This document shows positions 7,000 through 14,592 of a stretch of 64,000 nucleotides of DNA, piece after piece; position 1 is the first letter of the stretch, and the number at the start of each line of letters is the position of its first letter. The notes beneath the pieces are model-generated. The model was not told where the DNA came from. It made no database searches and saw nothing but the letters and a program-made list of their open reading frames with translations. This DNA comes from Nitrobacter sp. Nb-311A (GTDB lineage Bacteria; Pseudomonadota; Alphaproteobacteria; Rhizobiales; Xanthobacteraceae): the NCBI RefSeq assembly GCF_000152905.1, contig NZ_AAMY01000013.1, forward strand, positions 48,813 to 112,812, in the 5' to 3' direction. The position numbers were made by a program, and so were the translations under genes.

Positions 7000-9531
7000 T
7001 CAGCTTTCCAATGATCTTATCCGCCGTCGTGATGCTCCGGGACGATCGCTGTCGGTCAGGTCGCGCACGAGAGCTTCGAGGCGGCCGATATCCCGGATAT
7101 GCAGGTCCCGTTGCGGATAGGGAATTTCGATTCCCTCTTTGCGGAAGCGTTTGAGAATTTCGAGCCTGACCTCGTTGGCGGCCCCCGCATCGATGCCGAT
7201 ATGCGCGACGTGAAAGAACACCGTGAACTCCAGCGAGTCGGTGCCAAAATTGCCAAGAATGGCAAACGGTTCAGGCGACTTCAGCGCGCGCGGATGATGC
7301 GCGACGATATCGAGCAAGATTTTGATGACTTTGTCCGGGTCGGCATCATAGGAGGTGCCGACTGCCACTGACAAACGGGCCGAATAGCTGCCGTGCATCC
7401 AGTTGACGACCTGACCGCTGATCAGTTCCGCGTTCGGTACGATCACCGAGACGTTGTCATATGTGGCGATCTCGGTGGCGCGTACGTTGATGCGCTTCAC
7501 GACGCCCATGCGGGTGCCGACCTCGATGCGGTCTCCGACCTTGATCGGCCGCTCCACAAGCAAAATCAGACCGGAAACGAAGTTGTTGATGATGGATTGC
7601 AGTCCGAAGCCGATACCGACCGATAGCGCGCCGGCGACGATGGCGACGTTCTGCAAATTGAGTCCAATGTACGACAGTGCGATCAGCGTGGCGAGAATAA
7701 CTCCCGCGTAGCCGGCGCCGGTCCCGATCGAACTGCGAACGCCGACATCGAGATTGGTTTCCGGCAGGAAACGCTCTTCCAGCCACCGCTTGAGCGCGCG
7801 CGTGGCTACGATGCCGACGGTGAGGACAGCGAGCGCGCCGAGAATCTGGGACGGCGAAAAGGTGATGCTGCCGATTTGAAAGCTGAAGAATGCCGACGAC
7901 ATCGACGTGACGACGTCGTCGGAACGAATTCCCCACGTTGTGAGGATAAAAAAGGCTGTCAGTCCGATCAGGGACAGTTGGACAAGACCGCCGAGCAGTG
8001 CGGCGATCTGCCGTACCGCGCTGCTCCCGAGACCCGTGGTTTGCCGCAGGAAGCGGCCGATCGTGCCATTATAGGCGAACGTCGTACTGATGAGAACGGC
8101 CGCGAACCGGCTCAGCAGCACGAAGCTCATCAGCGCGGTGACCATCACGCCCATTTCTTTCGCAACGAACCGGCCGAACGCCACATATCCCAAGAGCGGT
8201 CCAAGCACAGCGGCCGTGGCCAACACCCAGCCCACCGGGATCAGCAGGTGCCAGGCGGACTTCTGTGTGGAGGAAGCAGCGGGGGTCGTTTCGTCTTCGT
8301 CCTCGGTGCTGGCCGCAACCCGCAGGGCGCCCATGAAAAGCAGCGCCTTCGCCGTCGCAACGAGGCCCCAGCTTGCAATCTGAACGTCGAGGGGCGTCCC
8401 GATGGCAAGGTTTATTGCGTCCAGAACAATACCGGTCGCAATGACCATGGCGAGCAGGACGGAGAACGATACCATGCCGTCGGCCGCCGCATTATCCAGC
8501 TCGATAAGGCGCCACGATGGGCGCCCCGGCGCGAGGACCGCGGTGGTCAGGCGGATAAAAAAGAATCCGAAGGTGATGCCCAGGAACAGGGCCTGTACGA
8601 TCGGTGTGACATCGCCGGGTAGAACCTCGAGCATCATGAGCGCCTGGTACAGCACAAACAACGCGACCGCCGTAAGCGTGGTGTCTGTGAATACGATCGC
8701 AGCCGCGGAACCCGTTTTCCGCAGTGCGCTGGGATTGGCGATCTCGGGATCGCGCGTCGTCCACCGCGACCACCAGCGCCTGCCCGGTGACAGGAAGAAT
8801 CCGAGCACTACGATGGCGGCGATCACGAAGCCGGACGCGGCGCGAAGCGGCTGTGACGACAGTACGCGGCCCCACTTGGAGAGGAGATCGACCAGGCGGC
8901 CGGCGGCAATCGGAGCAGCGTTCGCGACCGTGACCCAGAATGTTGGATTGACCAGGCTAGCGGAGCGTTGCAGCACGGATTCGTTGAATACCGCGCGCCG
9001 CCGATCGGAGATCGCATCGATTGTTTGCTGGGCTCGCACATTGATGAGCTTGGCCTGTTGAATGACGCCCTGCCTTCCGGCGATTTCAGCCAACAGTTTG
9101 GCCCGTTCGAGCTTCACATCGTCAGGCTGTGGAGCGGTCGCTTCGGGGCTTGGCACGAGTTCTGCAGCCCGCGCGGTCGCCGCTTCGAGGCGAGGCGTGA
9201 TTTTTGATATCAGCTCGCGTGCTTCGTGCTGCGTCGTTGCCGCCCGGTCCCGGAAATCGTTCAGTACGGTGTCGTGGATAACCTTGGCGCGCAGTGCCGT
9301 CTCGACCTGATCGAGCGTCCGTTTCCAGCCGTCGAGTTTCGCCTGTGCCCGCGGAAACTCCGGCGGCGGTACGGACGGCAGATCCGCGGGAGCGGGGGGT
9401 GCGGCAGGCGCGGCAGCCGGGCTCGCCGGTTTGCCATTTCCCGGTGCTTGCGCCGGCGCGGCCGTCACGACGTTCAGAGGCATCCACGATAAAAAGATGA
9501 TGAAGAAAATTGCCGCGCGGATTGTCTTCAT
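7000..9531 (-). CDS. MscS-family mechanosensitive channel with DUF3772-type periplasmic domain
   Basis: An 843-residue inner-membrane channel of the large MscK/MscS type that releases solutes on osmotic down-shock. It has a signal peptide (first ~25 residues), a Pro/Ala-rich spacer, a periplasmic coiled region (about 50-200) of the DUF3772 kind, about ten hydrophobic helices (about 220-600), and a C-terminal MscS core. The core shows VAIVAGALSVGIGFGLQSII, then NNFVSGLILLVERPIKVGDR, the pore helix and beta-domain hallmarks, and VNWMHGSYSARLSVAVGTSY. The ATG at 9531 follows AAAGAG. The gene stands alone, with a 459-bp upstream gap. Confidence 0.9.
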   Translation of the reverse strand: MKTIRAAIFFIIFLSWMPLNVVTAAPAQAPGNGKPASPAAAPAAPPAPADLPSVPPPEFPRAQAKLDGWKRTLDQVETALRAKVIHDTVLNDFRDRAATTQHEARELISKITPRLEAATARAAELVPSPEATAPQPDDVKLERAKLLAEIAGRQGVIQQAKLINVRAQQTIDAISDRRRAVFNESVLQRSASLVNPTFWVTVANAAPIAAGRLVDLLSKWGRVLSSQPLRAASGFVIAAIVVLGFFLSPGRRWWSRWTTRDPEIANPSALRKTGSAAAIVFTDTTLTAVALFVLYQALMMLEVLPGDVTPIVQALFLGITFGFFFIRLTTAVLAPGRPSWRLIELDNAAADGMVSFSVLLAMVIATGIVLDAINLAIGTPLDVQIASWGLVATAKALLFMGALRVAASTEDEDETTPAASSTQKSAWHLLIPVGWVLATAAVLGPLLGYVAFGRFVAKEMGVMVTALMSFVLLSRFAAVLISTTFAYNGTIGRFLRQTTGLGSSAVRQIAALLGGLVQLSLIGLTAFFILTTWGIRSDDVVTSMSSAFFSFQIGSITFSPSQILGALAVLTVGIVATRALKRWLEERFLPETNLDVGVRSSIGTGAGYAGVILATLIALSYIGLNLQNVAIVAGALSVGIGFGLQSIINNFVSGLILLVERPIKVGDRIEVGTRMGVVKRINVRATEIATYDNVSVIVPNAELISGQVVNWMHGSYSARLSVAVGTSYDADPDKVIKILLDIVAHHPRALKSPEPFAILGNFGTDSLEFTVFFHVAHIGIDAGAANEVRLEILKRFRKEGIEIPYPQRDLHIRDIGRLEALVRDLTDSDRPGASRRRIRSLES

Positions 9532-9990
9532 GCTCTTTGCCTATCGAAACTTGCAGGGGATGGATGATGCAGCATTCCAGAACGGAATGGCGGAGCCGGC
9601 CGTAACGGTTTCCCGCTGCTGGCCGGCCGTGCAATGCGCGTGAAGCCGCGCAGTTGTTCGAGGTATGATAGGCAGAATTCCGCCCATTGTGTGTGCGGCG
9701 GTTCAGCCACGGCTCGCTTGAAATGACTCGGTCTTTAGCGCCCCGTCAATGCTTGATGGCGTCCGGTTGATCAGAAGCTCCAAGGAACGCTTGGGCGAAG
9801 TTCACAGGCCGATTTGTCGCAGGGCTCTGACGGCGGCCACGGCCGGTTCGCGCGAGTCCGTTGGCTATATTCCATTGATATAACTTGCATATTTCTTGAG
9901 TGACTCACCTCACGGTCTCTCCCGGGTCAATGGTCCAGGATGCGGCATCGACAACGGCCGCAGGTTCACGGCCAGCCTGAGGAGCTTCAG
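9532..9990. other. Intergenic region between divergent genes; no gene seen
   Basis: 459 bp between the MscS gene (minus) and the small cysteine protein (plus). Short frames here have no ribosome site or recognisable product. The AT-rich stretch around 9865-9900 (GGCTATATTCCATTGATATA) is a plausible promoter zone for the plus-strand gene, but no defined -35/-10 pair stands out. Confidence 0.4.
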
Positions 9991-10266
9991 ATGAGCGTCG
10001 TTCGCACCGAAACCGTCCGTCAAATCGCCGCGATCCTGGCTGTCGCGACCTCTTTGACCGCGCTTGCCAGCCCGAGCTTTGCCTTCACCGCCGAAGCGCA
10101 ACGGCAGTGTACCGGCGACGCATTCCGCCTTTGCAGTTCCGAAATTCCGGACATCGGCCGGATCACCGCCTGCATGGTCAAAAACCGCTCCAGCCTTAGC
10201 TCGGGCTGCCGTATCGAACTCGACAAGGGCCTATCTGCAAAAACTCGCAGGGTGGCCGCGCAGTAA
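9991..10266 (+). CDS. Small secreted four-cysteine protein
   Basis: A 91-residue precursor. Residues 1-31 form a clear Sec signal peptide ending SPSFA. The mature ~60 residues contain four cysteines in the pattern C(8)C(16)C(13)C: QCTGDAFRLCSSEIPDIGRI, then TACMVKNRSSLSSGCRIEL. The spacing and the RLC...I.AC....LS..C motif resemble bacterial proteins related to the cysteine-rich GLG1-type repeat; rhizobial genomes carry several such small secreted proteins of unknown function. The ATG at 9991 has a GAGGAG ribosome site; an in-frame ATG at 9940 would destroy the signal peptide. Two disulfides in the periplasm are likely. No role can be assigned. Confidence 0.7.
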   Translation: MSVVRTETVRQIAAILAVATSLTALASPSFAFTAEAQRQCTGDAFRLCSSEIPDIGRITACMVKNRSSLSSGCRIELDKGLSAKTRRVAAQ

Positions 10267-10279
10267 ACGGCTGGATTTG

Positions 10280-10294
10280 GCAGATGCCATCTGC
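10280..10294. promoter_or_regulatory. Short palindrome upstream of the monooxygenase operon
   Basis: GCAGATG-C-CATCTGC has perfect 7-bp arms with a 1-base centre, 14 bp after the stop of the small cysteine protein and 90 bp before the monooxygenase start. It could be an operator or a weak hairpin. No function is shown. Confidence 0.3.
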
Positions 10295-10384
10295 TGTTGA
10301 TCCCCTTCATGCCCGCTTGTAGTTAGGAAAGGCGTGGCGAAGCTCACTGCATCGGCGGTCAGCCGAATTTCAGGGGATTGTCAA

Positions 10385-11614
10385 ATGGCAGGTAGCGATC
10401 CTGGCATGCCTGCAAGTCCGGCCGGGTCTGACGCGGACGATCATGCCTATGCGGCCGCGATGACGCGGGCGCGTGCGCTCGTGCCGGATCTGCGTGACCG
10501 GGCTGCCAGGACGGAGGAATTGCGGCGCTTGCCGCCTGAAACCGAGAAGGAATTCCACGAGGCCGGATTGTTCAGAATTCTGCAGCCGAAGCGGGTCGGT
10601 GGTTTTGAATTCGACTATGTCGCGCTCGTCGACGTCGCCGAAGCGATTGCCATGGCCGACGCATCCGCGGCCTGGACGCTGGCCAACCTTGCGAGCCATA
10701 ACTGGATGCTCGGCATGTTCGACAGCCGCGCCCAGGATGCCGTCTGGGGGAAGGATCCAAACGCGCTGATCGCGTCGTCCTTTGTGTTTCCTTCCGGTTG
10801 CGCCAGCAAGGTCGAGGGTGGGTACCGCCTGCAGGGCCACTGGCCTTTTTCTTCGGGAGTGGATTGCTGCGCCTGGAACATGCTCGCGGGGCACGTTTCG
10901 TCGGACGATGAAGCCGACGGCATCGAATACAGGATTTTCCTGGTTCCTCGCGAGCGCTACCGGATCATCGATATGTGGAACGCCGCGGGGCTGAAGGGAA
11001 CGGGCTCGAACGACGTTGCTGTCGACGATGTCTTCGTCGAGGAATGGATGACCCTGTCGGTCGCGGACATCGCTGGAGGCCCGTCTCCCGGTAGCGCTGT
11101 CAATCCGAACCCGCTTTATGCCCTGCCGGTCTTCGCGCTATTTCCGTTCGTGCTGTCCGGCGTGGCGCTTGGCAATGCCCAGGGTTGTCTCAATGACTAC
11201 ATCGAGACCGCGCGGCACCGCGCCACCACTGTCAGCCGCGCCAGGCTCGGCGATCTTCAGTCCACGCAGATCAAGATTGCCGAAGCATCCGCGAAGATCG
11301 ACGCCGCTCGTCTGATCATGCGCTCGATCTGCATTCGGGCGATGTCCGATTCGCGGCGCGGGCTTGTCCCCGACATGGTGGTGAAAACCGGATGGCGTCG
11401 CGATGGCGCGTACGCCGTGACTCTGTGCACCGAGGCGGTGTCGTTGCTGTTTGCGTCAAGCGGGGCGCGTGGCCTGTTTGCCGCCGCTCCACTACAGCGT
11501 CAGTTCCGCGATGCGAACGCGATCAACTCCCATATCGCATTCAGCTTCGATGCTGCGGGCACGGATTACGGTCGGGTCGCCCTCGGGCTGCCGTCGCAGA
11601 ATCTGACGTTGTGA
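10385..11614 (+). CDS. Flavin-dependent monooxygenase, oxygenase component (acyl-CoA dehydrogenase fold)
   Basis: About 409 residues with the acyl-CoA-dehydrogenase fold used by group D two-component monooxygenases (HpaB/HsaA/DszC class): N-terminal helices with RRLPPETEKEFHEAGLFRIL, the central PSGCASKVEGGYRLQGHWPF then SSGVDCCAWNM, and WNAAGLKGTGSNDVAVDDVF. The C-terminal half is the helical dehydrogenase domain ending near FSFDAAGTDYGRVALGLP. The enzyme would hydroxylate an unidentified substrate using reduced flavin delivered by the reductase encoded directly downstream; the substrate cannot be read from sequence. ATG at 10385 is chosen over an upstream frame start at 10334 because an AGGGGA ribosome site precedes it. 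Confidence 0.8.
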   Translation: MAGSDPGMPASPAGSDADDHAYAAAMTRARALVPDLRDRAARTEELRRLPPETEKEFHEAGLFRILQPKRVGGFEFDYVALVDVAEAIAMADASAAWTLANLASHNWMLGMFDSRAQDAVWGKDPNALIASSFVFPSGCASKVEGGYRLQGHWPFSSGVDCCAWNMLAGHVSSDDEADGIEYRIFLVPRERYRIIDMWNAAGLKGTGSNDVAVDDVFVEEWMTLSVADIAGGPSPGSAVNPNPLYALPVFALFPFVLSGVALGNAQGCLNDYIETARHRATTVSRARLGDLQSTQIKIAEASAKIDAARLIMRSICIRAMSDSRRGLVPDMVVKTGWRRDGAYAVTLCTEAVSLLFASSGARGLFAAAPLQRQFRDANAINSHIAFSFDAAGTDYGRVALGLPSQNLTL

Positions 11615-12165
11615 GGCGTCTGATGACTGACGGTCCTGAATGTTCCGATCCGCCGGACCCGGCCCGTGAGCTGGCGCGCGGGGAATCAGCTCTCGATCCG
11701 CGCGACTTCCGCAATGCGCTCGGGACCTATGCAACGGGAGTCACCATCATCACGGCCGCCGACGAGGAAGGAAGGCCACACGGGCTGACGTGCAACTCGT
11801 TCGCGTCGGTTTCGCTGAATCCGCCGTTGGTGCTGTGGAGTCTCGTGGTCTATTCGCGGAACATGAGCGTCTTTCAGAACGCCAGTCACTTCGCCGTCAA
11901 TGTACTCGGCGCTTCACAGCAAGCGCTCGCGGCCAAATTCGCGCAGCCGTCGAGCCGCAAGTTCGAGGGGGCCGACTGGAAGCCGGGTCTCGGCGGCGCT
12001 CCGCTTCTGGCGGGCAGCGTTGCGAACTTTGAATGCCGGACCGTCGATCGTTATTACGGCGGAGATCACGTTATCTTCCTCGGCGCCGTGGAAGCCTATA
12101 GCTACAACCCCGACGAGGCGCTGTTGTTTTCCCGTGGTAAATATGGCCGCTTCGTTGGCGAATGA
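11611..12165 (+). CDS. Flavin reductase partner (HpaC/DIM6-NTAB family)
   Basis: Reduces FMN/FAD with NAD(P)H and hands it to the oxygenase encoded just upstream. The ~180-residue protein shows the flavin-reductase-like motifs FRNALGTYATGVTIITAADE, GLTCNSFASVSLNPPLVLWS, and GGDHVIFLGAVEAYSY. Its GTG at 11611 overlaps the oxygenase stop codon (GTGA), a translational-coupling arrangement; an ATG at 11623 is the alternative start. The pair forms a self-contained two-component monooxygenase. The gene ends about 20 bp before a truncated TPM gene, so a recombination junction lies just downstream. Confidence 0.85.
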   Translation: MRRLMTDGPECSDPPDPARELARGESALDPRDFRNALGTYATGVTIITAADEEGRPHGLTCNSFASVSLNPPLVLWSLVVYSRNMSVFQNASHFAVNVLGASQQALAAKFAQPSSRKFEGADWKPGLGGAPLLAGSVANFECRTVDRYYGGDHVIFLGAVEAYSYNPDEALLFSRGKYGRFVGE

Positions 12166-12184
12166 TGGTTTGATTTATCCATCG

Positions 12185-12544
12185 TAGGCTTGCGTCGCGA
12201 TATCCGTGGTCAGGACTCGAACCATGCCACGGTGGAAAGTCGGCGTGCTTGTCTTCGGCGGGATCTTCCGGAGCATCCTGGGCCGGCTTGTCGGCTCGGC
12301 GACGACTGGCGTTCTTGCCGGCGTCGCGACCTGGATATTCGTCGGCTCGCTGATGGTTGCCGGGATCGCCGCGGTGCTGGCGTTCATTTTTACGGCGGTG
12401 GGCGACACCATTATCTCGAGCGCGGAGCGGGGCGGCGGCACCTGGATCGGCGGCGGCCGGGGAGGCGGGTCGTTTTCTGGCGGTGGCGAATTCAGCGGTG
12501 GCGGCGGCGGTTTCGGCGGCGGCGGCGCGTCTGGGAGTTGGTAG
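12185..12544 (+). pseudogene. C-terminal remnant of a YgcG-type TPM-domain protein
   Basis: The frame opens after a TAG at 12185 and a GTG at 12206. It encodes two hydrophobic helices (VGSATTGVLAGVATWIFVGS, then LMVAGIAAVLAFIFTAVG) and a Gly/Ser-rich tail ending GGGGASGSW. In YgcG-like proteins this helix pair plus glycine tail follows an exported ~150-residue TPM domain and signal peptide; both are absent here because the flavin reductase gene ends only 20 bp upstream. The usual neighbour lemA is also missing. A short membrane peptide could still be made from the GTG or the ATG at 12224, but the gene is best read as a 3' fragment. Confidence 0.65.
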
Positions 12545-12547
12545 AGC

Positions 12548-13044
12548 ATGGGCATCGGGCGTATCGGCAGGCACCTGCTCGCGTATCGCTGGAGGGTGCG
12601 CAGCATTTTCCGCCGGAGGGGATGGCAGCCATCGAGCGGGCGATCTGCGCCGGAGAGGCGACCCATTCGGGTCAGGTGGTGTTCGCCGTTGAGGGCGCGC
12701 TCGACGGCATCCCCTTGTTCCGGGATCAGCCGGCGTCGGCGCGTGCGCTCGATGTATTCGCGCATCTGCGGATATGGGATACCGCGCACAACAACGATAT
12801 CCTGATCTATCTGTTGCTCGCCGACCGCGATGTCGAGATCGTTGCCGATCGCGGGATTCACGCCAGGGTCGGCGAAGCGGTGTGGAAGACCATCTGCGCC
12901 GCGATGAAAGCTGAATTCAAGCAGGGTCGTTTCGAGGCCGGGGCCGTCACGGGCGTGGAAGCGGTCTCGCGACAACTTGCGAAACACTTTCCGAAGCGGG
13001 GAGCCGGTCCGAACGAACTGCCGGACGCGCCGGTGGTGATCTGA
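12548..13044 (+). pseudogene. TPM-domain protein gene with a one-base frameshift
   Basis: Starting at ATG 12548 the first 20 codons read MGIGRIGRHLLAYRWRVRSI, the expected N-terminus of the short TPM protein that follows ygcG in rhizobia. The rest of the protein lies in another frame: EGMAAIERAICAGEATHSGQ, then NNDILIYLLLADRDVEIVAD and ending PDAPVVI. The two parts join cleanly if one T is added to the TTTT run at 12606-12609, giving SIFPPEGMAAIERAI and a 165-residue protein. It is either a genuine recent inactivation, a slippage site, or a sequencing error in a homopolymer. Together with the truncated gene just upstream it suggests a decaying lemA-tpm-tpm locus. Confidence 0.65.
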
Positions 13045-13215
13045 TCTGGCGCCGCTGTTGCTCTCGCGCCGATGGCGGCCGAGACTTCGTCGGCTCGGTC
13101 AAGCCGTTTTGTCGGTCGGAAAAAATCCTAAAATTTCCGCAATGGTCTTCAATGTAACGATTTTGCAAGTCATCAAAAGTTACCGAATAGTTCAACCTTT
13201 ATTGGAGTTCTTAAC

Positions 13216-14223
13216 GTGAGCGACCATTCGTCTGATCGGGCTGCCGGTGAGCGCGGTGACAAACCCTCCGAGACAGGGGACGAGTCGCCGCGCGTTGAAT
13301 CTCCGAAATTCGCGTCAGAGCAGGAATCGTCGGCGCCGTCGTCCGACGCCGCCGATCCGGTTGCGTCTCACATCGACCCGACGATCGAAGCTGAAGCCGG
13401 AGCGCCGGCGGTCGGAACACCTCGGATCGAGCCCGCGATTGAGCCGCAGGCTCCGAGAGGCGACGTGCCGCGAGCGACCGGCAAGACCGTGATCGTGGCG
13501 CCGTTCCGCCGCGAGGCATGGGATGGTGCGGCGAACGATCGGAATTCAACGGCAGCCGGCGGCGCGCGGACGTCGGGCCGGTTCGGCAAAGGGCGTCTCG
13601 CCGCCATGGCAGCGATAGCGGCATTGGCCGTGATCGCCGGCGCGATCGGCGGTTCGCTTGTGACATCCGGACTTGGCCACGGCACTGCGGAGCAACCGCC
13701 GTCGGCGATTGCAGGCCGCACCCAGGCCCTGGAGGCTACGATCGAGCGGCTCGAATCCGAAATCGCCACGTTAAAAACAAGTATCGATCGCTCGGCCAAG
13801 GGCGATGCTGGCCAGTTCGCCAAGGTCAACGATCGTTTGGGCAAGATCGAGAAGGCGCATGCTGACTCGGCGGCCAGAGTGACGAAGCTCCAGGAGGCGC
13901 TGGACAAGCAGCATGCGTCTGCGGCGCCGGCAGCACCCGCCGCGCCTGCAACGGCCGCCGCGACGAATGTCACAGGCTCGCTTCCAGTTGCCGAGCCGGT
14001 TCCGCTGCCGGCGCCCAAGCCCGGCATCGCACGTCTGCCCGCGGTCCACGGTTGGGTATTGCACGACGTCATGGACGGCAATGCTTTGATAGAAGGCCGG
14101 AGTGGCGTCTATGAGGTTCAGGCCGGCGATCCGGTGCCGGGACTCGGGCGCGTCGATGCGATTCGGAGGCAGGACGGTCGCTGGGTTGTCGTCACCAGTC
14201 GCGGCCTGATCACAGAGCGCTGA
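13216..14223 (+). CDS. Membrane-anchored coiled-coil protein, conserved rhizobial type, function unknown
   Basis: A 335-residue protein starting at GTG 13216 behind TTGGAG. It has a disordered acidic N-terminus (1-120), one membrane helix (about 130-152, MAAIAALAVIAGAIGGSLVT), a heptad-like coiled coil (about 165-235, TQALEATIERLESEIATLKT and onward), an Ala/Pro linker, and a compact C-terminal domain (about 265-335: VHGWVLHDVMDGNALIEGRS, then GVYEVQAGDPVPGLGRVDAI). The C-terminal part looks like a small beta-rich module reminiscent of PilP-like domains; that likeness is weak. The N-terminus should be cytoplasmic and the C-terminus periplasmic. No operon partner is evident. Confidence 0.7.
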   Translation: MSDHSSDRAAGERGDKPSETGDESPRVESPKFASEQESSAPSSDAADPVASHIDPTIEAEAGAPAVGTPRIEPAIEPQAPRGDVPRATGKTVIVAPFRREAWDGAANDRNSTAAGGARTSGRFGKGRLAAMAAIAALAVIAGAIGGSLVTSGLGHGTAEQPPSAIAGRTQALEATIERLESEIATLKTSIDRSAKGDAGQFAKVNDRLGKIEKAHADSAARVTKLQEALDKQHASAAPAAPAAPATAAATNVTGSLPVAEPVPLPAPKPGIARLPAVHGWVLHDVMDGNALIEGRSGVYEVQAGDPVPGLGRVDAIRRQDGRWVVVTSRGLITER

Positions 14224-14308
14224 CGCGTCTCCATGCCCTTTGAAGGGTTCGTCACCTCATGCCTGATGAACGGATAACGTTCTGATCGCGAGATGGAGCT
14301 TTGCTTTT

Positions 14309-14370
14309 TGAGCGTTTGGAGCGGAGTGGACATCCGTTCGCGTGAAGAAAACATGCCAAATCATAAAGAT
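14309..14370 (+). repeat. Intergenic repeat family A, copy 3 (degenerate)
   Basis: GAGCGTTTGGAGCGGAGTGG followed by CGTTCGCGTGAAGAAAACAT matches the head and core of copies at 1509, 4269 and 41404, without the terminal CTTCTG hairpin. Confidence 0.6.
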
Positions 14371-14551
14371 AGGGAGCTTCGCGCGCTGCGCTATCCGCGC
14401 GCTTTGATGTGTGCGGGTCGATACCGCGCCATTCTTTAAAAGCGGCTTTGCCACGCCCCATAGCTGAAATCCGGTGCAAGAGTCCCTCGACTCAATTCGT
14501 TGTATATGTGTCAATATGTCGCTTTGTCTCTCCCGTTAGTCTCCATTAGCG

Positions 14552-14567
14552 ATATATGAGCATATAT
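14552..14567. promoter_or_regulatory. Perfect palindrome upstream of TonB-receptor operon
   Basis: ATATATG-AG-CATATAT has perfect 7-bp arms and a 2-base centre, 25 bp upstream of the ATG at 14593 and just before its GGGGGAGA ribosome site. Its position suits a repressor operator (metal-dependent or otherwise). It does not match the Irr/ICE pattern, so no regulator is named. Confidence 0.4.
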
Positions 14568-14592
14568 ATAACGAAATCTCTTGGGGGAGATT

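Larger units (their letters stand above)
14224..14592. other. Intergenic region with repeat copy 3 and promoter-proximal palindrome
   Basis: 369 bp without a gene. It holds a family-A repeat copy near its start and an AT-rich zone with a perfect palindrome just before the TonB-receptor start. Everything else in it is unremarkable. Confidence 0.5.

Noticed and set aside
12421..12540. GGC-rich stretch resembling a minisatellite
   Set aside because: Explained as the glycine-rich tail of a YgcG-type protein (ending GGGGASGSW).
13116..13140. CGGAAA...TTTCCG stem upstream of the coiled-coil protein
   Set aside because: Only a 6-bp stem with a large AT-rich loop; could occur by chance and is too far from any stop codon to call a terminator.
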